The translations under genes were made by a program, and so were the position numbers. A stretch of 59,562 bases of DNA from Glycomyces algeriensis (lineage in GTDB: Bacteria > Actinomycetota > Actinomycetes > Mycobacteriales > Micromonosporaceae): positions 169,463-229,024 of the forward strand of contig NZ_JAPZVR010000002.1 in the NCBI RefSeq assembly GCF_027622855.1. Direction: 5' to 3'. Each line of letters starts with the position of its first letter. The stretch's first letter is position 1. Shown here in pieces: positions 36,568 through 43,410 of this stretch. Under the pieces are notes generated by a model. It made no database searches, had not been told where the DNA came from, and saw nothing but the letters and a program-made list of their open reading frames with translations.

Positions 36568-38097
36568 GTGGACTCCGGAACGCTCATCGCCGGCCGCTAC
36601 CGACTCGACCGCGTCATCGCCTCCGGCGGCATGGGCGCGGTGTGGCGGGCCGAGGACGAGCGGCTCGACCGCACGGTCGCCGTGAAGGTGCTGCACGCGG
36701 GCCTGGACGGCTCGCAGCACCCGCGGGACCGGTTCGAGCGCGAGGCGAAGACCCTGGCGAGCCTGAAGGGCCCGGGGTGCGTGGAGGTCTACGACTTCGG
36801 CGAGGAGCCGGACGGCGACCGCACGATCGTGTACCTGGTGATGGAGCTCGTCGACGGCGTGTCGCTGGCGGAGCTGCTGCACCGGGAGGAGCGCCTGGAC
36901 CCGGCCCGGACGATGCGGATCGTGGCCGAGGCGGCCGAGGCGCTCGCCGCCGCGCACCGGCGCGGGATCGTGCACCGGGACATCAAACCCGGGAACATAC
37001 TCATCGACGCCGACGGCCGGGTGAAGGTGGTGGACTTCGGGATCTCGCTGTTCGCGAACCGGTCCCGGCTCACCCCCAGCGACCAGGTGCTGGGGACAGC
37101 CCCGTACGTCTCGCCGGAGCAGCTGCGGGACAAGGGCGTCACGGGCGCGTCCGACCTGTACTCGCTCGGGGCGGTGGCCTACGAGTGCCTGACGGGGACG
37201 CCGCCGTTCGACGCCGCCGACCCGGCCGCGGTGATCCACGGGCACCTGTACTCGGAGCCGCCGGCGCTGCCCGCCGACGTGCCGGCCGAGGTCGCCGGGA
37301 TCGTCTCCCGCTCGCTGTCGAAATCCCCTGAGGAGCGCTGGGAGTCCGGCGACGTCCTCGCCGCGGCGGCCCGGGCGGCGACGACCGGGGAGCACCCGGT
37401 CGCGAAGGCGATCGGCTCCTCGATCGGGGCCCGCACCGCGGAGGTCCCGCAGGCGCCGTTCACATCGCCGCCGCAGCCCCCGGTGACGCCGCCTCCGGCG
37501 GCGGTCGAGCGCGAGGAGGACCCGCGCAGGCGCCGCCGCATCGCGTTCATCGGCGTCGCGGTCGCATTGGTGCTCACCGCGATCGCGGTCCTGGCGCTGA
37601 ACCCGTTCTCAGGCGACGGGAACGTCGCCGGGGACGAGGACACCACCCCCACGGCATCGGCCTCGGACCCGGGTTCGGCCGCCGCGCAGGAGCCGTCGTC
37701 GACCGTGAGCGCGACGCCCACGGAGTCCGCGGCGCAGACGTCCGCCGCAGCGGACGAGGGCGGCACCGAAGGCGACAGCGGCACGGAGTCGGAAGGCGCC
37801 GAGGGCGGCGGGACCGAGGACGAGGAGACCCCGGACGGGAACGAGCCGGCGCAGGAGGGCAGCGGCCCCGTGCCGGATGTGACCGGCGGGACCACGTTCG
37901 ACGCCCAGGACCAGTTGAACGGCGAGGGGTTCGCGAACGTGACCGCCGAGGTCGGCTACTACTACATCCGGCCCGAGCCCGCGCACTGCACGGTCATCCA
38001 GCAGAGCCCGGCGCCCGGCGAGACCGCCGACTACAGTGCACCGATCACTGTGTACTTCCACGAGCGCACCGCCGAGGGCACCAGCTGCCTGCTGTGA
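36568..38097 (+). CDS. PknB-type Ser/Thr protein kinase with one PASTA domain
   Basis: 509 aa from GTG 36568, which has ACGAGG 7 nt upstream (TTG 36562 is less likely). Kinase domain ~10-270: Gly loop ASGGMGAVWRA, VAIK-type Lys in VAVKVL, HRDIKPGN, DFG in VVDFGIS, APYVSPEQ. A Pro-rich linker leads to a basic stop-transfer sequence and one membrane helix (~321-343), then an acidic Ser/Thr/Glu/Gly-rich extracellular linker (~350-425) and a single C-terminal PASTA-like domain (~428-509) with two Cys. PASTA domains bind peptidoglycan, so it likely senses wall state, but one domain rather than the usual three to five is atypical. Confidence 0.94.
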   Translation: MDSGTLIAGRYRLDRVIASGGMGAVWRAEDERLDRTVAVKVLHAGLDGSQHPRDRFEREAKTLASLKGPGCVEVYDFGEEPDGDRTIVYLVMELVDGVSLAELLHREERLDPARTMRIVAEAAEALAAAHRRGIVHRDIKPGNILIDADGRVKVVDFGISLFANRSRLTPSDQVLGTAPYVSPEQLRDKGVTGASDLYSLGAVAYECLTGTPPFDAADPAAVIHGHLYSEPPALPADVPAEVAGIVSRSLSKSPEERWESGDVLAAAARAATTGEHPVAKAIGSSIGARTAEVPQAPFTSPPQPPVTPPPAAVEREEDPRRRRRIAFIGVAVALVLTAIAVLALNPFSGDGNVAGDEDTTPTASASDPGSAAAQEPSSTVSATPTESAAQTSAAADEGGTEGDSGTESEGAEGGGTEDEETPDGNEPAQEGSGPVPDVTGGTTFDAQDQLNGEGFANVTAEVGYYYIRPEPAHCTVIQQSPAPGETADYSAPITVYFHERTAEGTSCLL

Positions 38098-38231
38098 CCG
38101 GGCGGCGGGTCCGGCGGATCACGCCTCCGGGACGGCGAACGGGTTGACCGGCCGGGCCCCGGCCTGAATGATTGAGTGAGCGACCGGTAGAACAGTCGGG
38201 ACACGGTCGCTCGGACGGGATTGGGATCAAG

Positions 38232-38414
38232 GTGGACGAAGGAATCAGCTCCGCGCCAGGCGTGGTCGTCGGGGTGCTGCTCATCATGGCGGCGGTCATG
38301 TGGTTCTCCCCGGGCGCCCGCCACAAGTTCCGCAAGGCAACCCTGTGGCTGGTGATCGTGGCGGTCGCGATGATCATCATCTTCGGATACCTGAACGCGG
38401 GCCAGCAGGCCTGA
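38232..38414 (+). CDS. Small membrane protein
   Basis: 60 aa from GTG 38232 (a TTG at 38172 would add 20 residues). Two hydrophobic helices, VVVGVLLIMAAVMWF and LWLVIVAVAMIIIFGYL, separated by a basic SPGARHKFRKA turn, so a hairpin with cytoplasmic loop or the reverse. No family recognised. It lies between the kinase and exporter genes on the same strand and may be translated from the kinase read-through. Confidence 0.6.
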   Translation: MDEGISSAPGVVVGVLLIMAAVMWFSPGARHKFRKATLWLVIVAVAMIIIFGYLNAGQQA

Positions 38415-38523
38415 AATCCGCGGGCTTCGCCCGCTCACTCCGCGCCCGGTCGCCCGTCGGCCGGGCGTTTTCGCTGTTCCGGGCCCCTTTCCTGATCGTC
38501 GCGAGAAAGATCCGCCCTCCTAG

Positions 38524-38567
38524 TGGAACAGATCGTTCCGGTCTGTTATAGTGGAATCAAGCGTTCC
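38524..38567 (+). promoter_or_regulatory. Exporter promoter with two TetR-type operators
   Basis: Operator 1 is GGAAC-N5-GTTCC (38525-38539); operator 2 GGAAT-N5-GTTCC (38553-38567). The -10 TATAGT (38547-38552) lies between them and a weak -35 TGGAAC (38524-38529) is embedded in operator 1, 17 bp upstream. A further GTTCC follows at 38568. Repressor bound here would occlude the promoter fully. Confidence 0.7.
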
Positions 38568-38600
38568 GTTCCACCGATTACCGAGAGCCCGGAGGCTTCC

Positions 38601-40103
38601 GTGACCTTCACCGTCGACACCCCGCCCACCGAGACCGCGCCCGCCCGCGACTCCTCCCCCGCGATCACCGAGACCGCTCCGGCCGCGACCGAAGCGCCCG
38701 CCACGCACCCGCGGCGCTGGCTCGGGCTCATCGCGATCCTCGCGACGACCCTCCTCAACCTGCTCGACGCCTCGATCGTCAACGTCGCCGCCCCCGCGAT
38801 CCGCACCGAACTCGGCGGCACCGCCTCCCACATCCAGTGGCTCGCCGCCGGGTACACCCTCGCCCTCGCGATCGGCCTGCTCACCGGCGGCCGCCTCGGC
38901 GACATGTTCGGCCGCAAGAAGGTCCTCATGATCGGCCTGGTCGGCTTCCTCGTCGCCTCGCTCGCCTGCGGCGCGGCCGGCTCGATCGAACTGCTGCTCG
39001 CCGCCCGCCTCGTGCAGGGCGCCTTCGCCGCGGTGATGGTGCCGCAGGGCTTCGGCCTCATCCGCGACCTGTTCGGCCGCGACATGGGCAAGGCCTACGC
39101 GGTCTTCGGTCCCCTCATCGGCCTCGCCTCGATCGCCGGCCCGATCGTGGCCGGACTCCTCGTCGACGCCGACCTCTTCGGCTCCGGCTGGCGCTCGATC
39201 TTCCTCATCAACCTGCCCCTGGGCATCGCCGCGCTCATCCTGGGCACCAAGGTCCTCCCGGCCGGCGCGCCGCAGCAGCGCGGCCTCAAGCTGGACCTCG
39301 GCGGGGCGCTCATCGCCGCCGCCGGCATGAGCCTCCTGCTCGTCCCGCTCGTCGAAGGCCGCGAGCTCGGCTGGCCCGCCTGGTCGATCGCGATGCTCAT
39401 CGCCTCCGTGCCGGTGCTCGCCTACTTCGTGCGCGGCCAGATCAAGCGCGCCCGCTCCGGCAAGACCGCGCTGATCGAGCTGAGCGTGTTCGCCAAGCGC
39501 TCGTACACCTCCGGCATCGCGTTCGTGGTCGTCTTCTTCGGCTCGGTCACCGGCTTCTCCCTCGCGGTCGGCCTGTTCCTCCAGCTCGGCCTGGGCTTCG
39601 GCCCGCTCAAGGCGAGCCTGGCGATGGCCGCCTGGGCGGTCGGCGCCTTCATCGGCTCCGGTGCCAGCGCCGGCCTGGCCCCGAAGCTCGGACGCGGCGT
39701 GCTGCACCTCGGCCTCGCGATGATGACCGCCAGCCTGGTCGTGCTGTGGCTCCAGTTCGGTGCCGACTCGGCGCCGGGCGCCTGGTCGCTCTCCCCGGCG
39801 TTCCTGTTCTACGGGATCGGGATGGGCATGATCTTCGTGCCGCTGTTCGGGATCATCACCGGTGAGCTGGAGGACCACGAGGTCGGTTCGGCTTCGGGGC
39901 TCCTGGAGTCCTTCCAGCAGGGTGCGGCCGCGCTCGGTGTCGCGGTGCTGGGGACGGTGTTCTTCAGCCAGTTCGCGATCGGCGGCGGTGTCGCCGAGGC
40001 GATGGGCGCGGCCCGCTGGGTCACGGGTCTGACCGTGGGCCTGACGGTGGTGGCGTTCCTGGTGGCCTTCGGGCTGCCGAAGCAGGCCAAGGCCGAGCAC
40101 TAA
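38601..40103 (+). CDS. DHA2-family MFS drug exporter (14 helices)
   Basis: 500 aa. After a Pro/Thr/Ala-rich cytoplasmic N-terminus come about 14 hydrophobic segments. Motif A-like GGRLGDMFGRKK follows helix 2 and the DHA2 pattern LDASIVNVAAPAI marks helix 1. Such proton antiporters export antibiotics or dyes. GTG 38601 has GGAGG 5 nt upstream; the frame to 38523 would run through the operator. The TetR regulator 109 bp downstream is its probable repressor, since the promoter has GGAAC/GTTCC sites and a related site precedes tetR. Confidence 0.94.
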   Translation: MTFTVDTPPTETAPARDSSPAITETAPAATEAPATHPRRWLGLIAILATTLLNLLDASIVNVAAPAIRTELGGTASHIQWLAAGYTLALAIGLLTGGRLGDMFGRKKVLMIGLVGFLVASLACGAAGSIELLLAARLVQGAFAAVMVPQGFGLIRDLFGRDMGKAYAVFGPLIGLASIAGPIVAGLLVDADLFGSGWRSIFLINLPLGIAALILGTKVLPAGAPQQRGLKLDLGGALIAAAGMSLLLVPLVEGRELGWPAWSIAMLIASVPVLAYFVRGQIKRARSGKTALIELSVFAKRSYTSGIAFVVVFFGSVTGFSLAVGLFLQLGLGFGPLKASLAMAAWAVGAFIGSGASAGLAPKLGRGVLHLGLAMMTASLVVLWLQFGADSAPGAWSLSPAFLFYGIGMGMIFVPLFGIITGELEDHEVGSASGLLESFQQGAAALGVAVLGTVFFSQFAIGGGVAEAMGAARWVTGLTVGLTVVAFLVAFGLPKQAKAEH

Positions 40104-40182
40104 GCAGCAGTGTCTTCGGACCGGTCGGGCCCTTCGCGGGCACGGCCGGTCGAAGGCGTACTGGAGAAAGGTGCATCAGAAT

Positions 40183-40206
40183 GAACCGCTCTGTTCCGGA
40201 TAGGAT
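40183..40206 (+). promoter_or_regulatory. Leaderless tetR promoter with operator-like half sites
   Basis: GAAC (40183-40186) and GTTCCGG (40193-40199) resemble the exporter operators, with a 6-bp rather than 5-bp spacer. TAGGAT (40201-40206) ends 6 nt before ATG 40213, so the mRNA is probably leaderless and autoregulated. Confidence 0.55.
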
Positions 40207-40212
40207 GCCGAC

Positions 40213-40857
40213 ATGACCGACAAGCCGCTCAGCGGGCGCAAGGCACAGGCCGCCCGCAACGACAAGCTGATCCTCGAAGCCGCCCACGAGGTGTTCGTCG
40301 CGAACCCGGAGGCGCCGATCGCGGAGGTCGCCAAGCGCGCCGGGGTGGGCATCAGCGCGCTGTACCGCCGCTACCCGAGCAAGGAGGACCTGCTGCGCAA
40401 GCTGTGCGGGGACGGCTTGGCCCGGCACATGGAGCTGGTGCAGGAGGCGGTCGACGCCGAGGGGGACCCCTGGGAGGCGTTCTGCCGCTTCATGAGAGAG
40501 GTCGTCGCCGCCGACACGGCGTCGATCACGGTGAAGCTGGCCGGGACGTTCACGCCGACGCCGGACATGTTCGCGGCGGGCGTGGCGGGGGCCGAGCTGA
40601 ACGACGCGCTCATGCGGAAGCTCCGCGACGCGGGCGTGCTCCGCGAGGATGCGGCGATCGGCGACCTCATCATGATCACCGAGTGCCTGGCCTCGATCAG
40701 CATCGGCGACGCGAAGCGGACCCGCGAGGTGCGGCTGCGGAACCTCGAGCTGTATCTCGAAGCGCTACGAGCCCCAGGCCATGGGCCGCTGCCGGGCACT
40801 GCACCGTCCGAGGAGGAAATGGGAGTCCGCTGGATTCCGAAGAACTCGAAGCCATAG
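40213..40857 (+). CDS. TetR-family regulator of the DHA2 exporter
   Basis: 214 aa. Helix-turn-helix PIAEVAKRAGVGISALYRRYPSKEDLLRKL at ~36-65 (split); the remaining helices form a ligand pocket of the SACE_7040/SbtR-like class. Start fixed by the -10 at 40201-40206. Function as repressor is inferred from position and shared half sites. Confidence 0.9.
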   Translation: MTDKPLSGRKAQAARNDKLILEAAHEVFVANPEAPIAEVAKRAGVGISALYRRYPSKEDLLRKLCGDGLARHMELVQEAVDAEGDPWEAFCRFMREVVAADTASITVKLAGTFTPTPDMFAAGVAGAELNDALMRKLRDAGVLREDAAIGDLIMITECLASISIGDAKRTREVRLRNLELYLEALRAPGHGPLPGTAPSEEEMGVRWIPKNSKP

Positions 40858-40859
40858 CG

Positions 40860-40888
40860 AAAGGGCCGCCCGACCCGGGCGGCCCTTT
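40860..40888 (+). terminator. Terminator of tetR
   Basis: Perfect 13-bp stem AAAGGGCCGCCCG (40860-40872) with its complement at 40876-40888, ACC loop, ending in TTTCT. Confidence 0.9.
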
Positions 40889-40924
40889 CTGCACGAATAA
40901 CAGTTGCCCCGTTCCCGGGGCACG

Positions 40925-40948
40925 AAAAAACCCGGCATCACTGCCGGG
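40925..40948 (-). terminator. Terminator of the disrupted tRNA-Gly copy
   Basis: Stem CCCGGCA (40931-40937) / TGCCGGG (40942-40948) followed on the minus strand by T6 (plus A6, 40925-40930). It is nearly identical to the terminator at 41089-41113, showing that the whole tRNA-terminator unit was duplicated. Confidence 0.85.
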
Positions 40949-40958
40949 CTTCCCTATC

Positions 40959-41059
40959 TGGAGCGGACGACCGGGATCGAACCGGCGACCTACACCTTGG
41001 CAAGGTGTCGCACCAGCGCGAAGCGCTGCAATTGGCGCAGCCAACTGCGCTACGTCCGC
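40959..41059 (-). pseudogene. tRNA-Gly(GCC) copy with an expanded D arm
   Basis: Acceptor, anticodon (TTGCCAA loop, GCC) and T arms match the intact tRNA-Gly at 41123-41198 base for base, with encoded CCA at 40959-40961. In the D arm four bases are replaced by 29 (41012-41040 region), making the gene 101 instead of 76 nt. The extra DNA contains AGCGC-TTC-GCGCT and a partial inverted copy of the D arm itself, so it folds as extra hairpins. Probably inactive, unless processed; the terminator downstream is intact. Confidence 0.8.
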
Positions 41060-41088
41060 CCCGAACCCACCCCCGTCCCCGGGGCACG

Positions 41089-41113
41089 AAAAAGCCCGGC
41101 ATCACTGCCGGGC
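41089..41113 (-). terminator. Terminator of the intact tRNA-Gly
   Basis: 8-bp stem GCCCGGCA (41094-41101) / TGCCGGGC (41106-41113) followed on the minus strand by T5. Confidence 0.85.
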
Positions 41114-41122
41114 TTCTCAATC

Positions 41123-41198
41123 TGGAGCGGACGACCGGGATCGAACCGGCGACCTACACCTTGGCAAGGTGTCGCGCTACCAACTGCGCTACGTCCGC
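41123..41198 (-). tRNA. tRNA-Gly (GCC)
   Basis: 76 nt including encoded CCA (41123-41125). Acceptor GCGGACG/CGTCCGC, D arm AGCGCAGTTGGTAGCGC, anticodon stem ACACC/GGTGT around TTGCCAA, and T arm CCGGTTCGATCCCGG form a complete cloverleaf. A second intact copy lacking the encoded CCA is at 56926-56998. Confidence 0.97.
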
Positions 41199-41314
41199 AT
41201 TTCTCCGGTGTTGACCGGGGAACGGTGATTACTTTAGCGCATCGTCCATCGGGGTTCGATAGGGCCTTGGGGCGGATTGGGGCGCGGCTCACGCCTGAGC
41301 CGCGCCCGCCCCGG

Positions 41315-41977
41315 TCACCCCTCGGCCCCGCCCAGGCCGAGCATCGCGAGGGCCTCGGCGTCCAGCCCTTCGATCGCGACCTCGTGCTTGCGGTGCGCCT
41401 CCCAGTCCTCGCGCGAGAGCCGCCAGCGGTTGTCCTGGCGGCGCACGCCGTTGAGGACCTTGTGGTCGATGCCGTCGGCCTTGTAGCCGAGCTTGCGCGA
41501 GACGCCCTCGGAAGGCCCGTTGCCCTCGAACGAGGCGCTCAGCGCGAAGTCGGCGCCGAGCCCGGTGAAGACGAAGTCGAGCACGGCCGCGCGCATCTCC
41601 GTGCCGATGCCCTTGCCGTGGTGGGCGCGGCCGAGCCACGACCCGGTGCTGGCCTCCCGCGTCGCCTTGATGTCGGCGGCGCCGACCTCCTGTATGCCGA
41701 CGATCTCGCCGTCGTGGAGGACGACGAGCGGCAGCATCCACCGCTCGGGCGTGATGCCCGCGATGACGCTCATCTGGTGCAGCAGGGTCCTGCGGCCGCG
41801 CTCGAGCGGCTCGCATTCGGTCCAGGGGACCACGAACGGCATGAAGTCCGGGTCGTGGACGCCGGCGGCGGCCTGGTCGGCGAGCGCGACCAGGTCGTCG
41901 AGGTCGGGCAGGCGCAGTTCGAGCCGTTCCGTCCGCAGGCGGATCCGGTAGACCGGCAGGTAGTCGGTGAGTGTCAC
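41315..41977 (-). CDS. GNAT family N-acetyltransferase (RimJ/RimL type)
   Basis: 220 aa. Acetyl-CoA binding core STGSWLGRAHHGKGIGTEMRAAVL (split at ~105-128) with the R/Q-x-x-G-x-G/A pattern as H-G-K-G-I-G; N-terminal RLRTERLELRLP and C-terminal SLGY-equivalent SRKLGYKADG are RimJ/L-like. GTG 41977 overlaps the upstream paralogue's TGA as GTGA, so the two are translationally coupled. Clear paralogue of the next gene (same length, same motifs, both ending in an E/D-rich LGLG tail). Substrate unknown. Confidence 0.9.
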   Translation of the reverse strand: MTLTDYLPVYRIRLRTERLELRLPDLDDLVALADQAAAGVHDPDFMPFVVPWTECEPLERGRRTLLHQMSVIAGITPERWMLPLVVLHDGEIVGIQEVGAADIKATREASTGSWLGRAHHGKGIGTEMRAAVLDFVFTGLGADFALSASFEGNGPSEGVSRKLGYKADGIDHKVLNGVRRQDNRWRLSREDWEAHRKHEVAIEGLDAEALAMLGLGGAEG

Positions 41978-42636
41978 GAGGGTTCCTTTCCCAGGCCGAG
42001 CATGTCGTTCACGTCGTCGTCGAGGCCTTCGATCGCGACCTCGTGCGTGCGGTGGGCCTCCCAGTCCTCGCGCGAGAGCCGCCAGCGCTGCTCGGTGCGG
42101 CGGACGCCTTGGACGACAGGCAGTTTGATGCCGTCCTCGCGGTAGCCGAGGCTGCGCGAGACGCCCGCCGAGGGCTCGTTGCCGTCGTAGGAGCCGCTGG
42201 TGGCGTAGTCGGCGCCGAGGCCGGCGAACGCGAGGTGGAGGACCGCGGCGCGCATCTCCTTGCCCAGTCCGCGGCCCTGGTAGGCGCGGCCGATCCACGA
42301 GCCGGTGCTGACCTCGCGCGTGGCGGTGAACTCGATCCCCTTGACGTCCTGCACGCCGATCGGTCGGCCGTCGTGGAAGACGTAGAACGGGAGGGTCCAG
42401 CTCTCGGTCTCCCAGCGGCCGATGGCGCGGTGGTACCAGAGGGCGACGCCGCGGGCGACCTGCTTGGGTTCGGCTGCGGTCCACGGGATGCCGAAGGGCA
42501 TGAAGCCGGGGTCGTGGACGCCCGCGACGGCGACTTCGGCCAGTGCCGCGATCTCGTCGAAGGTCGCGGGCAGGCGCAGTTCGAGCCGGTCGGTGCGCAG
42601 GCGCAGCCGGTAGATCGGGAGGTGGTCGGCGAGCAT
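41974..42636 (-). CDS. GNAT family N-acetyltransferase, tandem paralogue
   Basis: 220 aa, first gene of the pair. Same architecture as the downstream copy: RLRTDRLELRLP, STGSWIGRAYQGRGLGKEM, SRSLGYREDGI and WRLSREDWEAHRTHEV are shared almost word for word. Divergence elsewhere suggests an old tandem duplication with possible substrate specialisation. Confidence 0.9.
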   Translation of the reverse strand: MLADHLPIYRLRLRTDRLELRLPATFDEIAALAEVAVAGVHDPGFMPFGIPWTAAEPKQVARGVALWYHRAIGRWETESWTLPFYVFHDGRPIGVQDVKGIEFTATREVSTGSWIGRAYQGRGLGKEMRAAVLHLAFAGLGADYATSGSYDGNEPSAGVSRSLGYREDGIKLPVVQGVRRTEQRWRLSREDWEAHRTHEVAIEGLDDDVNDMLGLGKEPS

Positions 42637-42715
42637 GGTCAGATTCTTCAGGCCCGTGCCGGAGAGGGCAATCGGTTTACCCGGCGGGTCCGGGTCCTCG
42701 CGCGGTGCCGATATG

Positions 42716-42733
42716 TGTCAGACTTTTCTGACA
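42716..42733 (+). promoter_or_regulatory. ArsR operator
   Basis: Perfect 7-bp inverted repeat TGTCAGA (42716-42722) / TCTGACA (42727-42733) with a 4-nt spacer, ~20 bp before the arsR start. The form suits ArsR/SmtB autoregulation. Confidence 0.65.
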
Positions 42734-42752
42734 TACGACAAGGATGGTTGTC

Positions 42753-43091
42753 ATGGAGCCCGAGGAGCTGACCGGCGCGGCCCTGCTCGCGGCCTGCTCG
42801 GCCCTGGCGAACCCGCACCGCCTGCGCATCCTCGGGGCGCTCGCGGACGGGCGGCAGTACGTGAGCCTCCTGGCCCGCCAGCTGGGGATGAGCCGCCCGC
42901 TGCTCCACATGCACCTGCAGAAGCTCCAGTCCGCGGGCCTGGTGAAAGGGTCGCTGGAGCTCTCGGAGGACGGCCGTGCCGTCAAGTACTTCGAGGCGGT
43001 CCCGTTCACGCTGCAGGTCTCCCCGCAGATCGTCAAGGCGGCACTGCCGACCCTGCCCGTACCGGGCGACCACGGAAAGGAAACAGACTGA
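42753..43091 (+). CDS. ArsR-family winged-helix regulator
   Basis: 112 aa. Winged helix ANPHRLRILGALADGRQYVSLLARQLGMSRPLLHMHLQKLQSAGLV covers ~20-65 (segments shown are contiguous in the protein but quoted in parts: ANPHRLRILGAL, YVSLLARQLGMSR). There is no Cys metal site, so it probably senses something other than arsenic. ATG 42753 has AAGGA about 8 nt upstream, better placed than ATG 42744. Its stop overlaps the next start as TGATG, so the small membrane protein is its partner. Confidence 0.87.
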   Translation: MEPEELTGAALLAACSALANPHRLRILGALADGRQYVSLLARQLGMSRPLLHMHLQKLQSAGLVKGSLELSEDGRAVKYFEAVPFTLQVSPQIVKAALPTLPVPGDHGKETD

Positions 43092-43336
43092 TGTCCATGG
43101 GACAAGCCGGAATGCTGTTCGTATTCGGATTCGCCTTCCTGATCGCCGCGATCATGATCGTCTCGATGCTCGTCTGGGCGTCGACGAAGAAGGCGCAGGC
43201 GTCCGCCGCCCGCGAGGCGAACTACCGCGAGCTGGCGGCGAAGGCCGGCGAGGACTCGGCGGAGATCAAGGCCTCCCTCGCGGAGCTCAAGGGCCGCTTG
43301 GCGTCTGTGGAGCGGATGCTCAAAGAGGTCGAGTGA
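43091..43336 (+). CDS. Small membrane-anchored coiled-coil protein
   Basis: 81 aa: one N-terminal membrane helix (~8-30, LFVFGFAFLIAAIMIVSML) then a charged heptad-like helix (~32-80) ending LAELKGRLASVERMLKEVE. No family recognised. Coupled to the ArsR gene by a 1-nt overlap, so probably the regulator's target or anti-regulator; its form resembles small phage-shock/stress membrane proteins. Confidence 0.8.
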   Translation: MSMGQAGMLFVFGFAFLIAAIMIVSMLVWASTKKAQASAAREANYRELAAKAGEDSAEIKASLAELKGRLASVERMLKEVE

Positions 43337-43410
43337 CCGCGGTGTCCGCGCTTGCGAGGAATTCCCGCGAATCACGGTTAAGGCGCGCCTGATACGGCAC
43401 CCTCGGACGC

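Noticed and set aside
41012..41040. tRNA intron (group I or archaeal type) in the left tRNA-Gly
   Set aside because: The extra DNA is in the D arm, not the anticodon loop, and is far too short and foldback-like for a group I intron.
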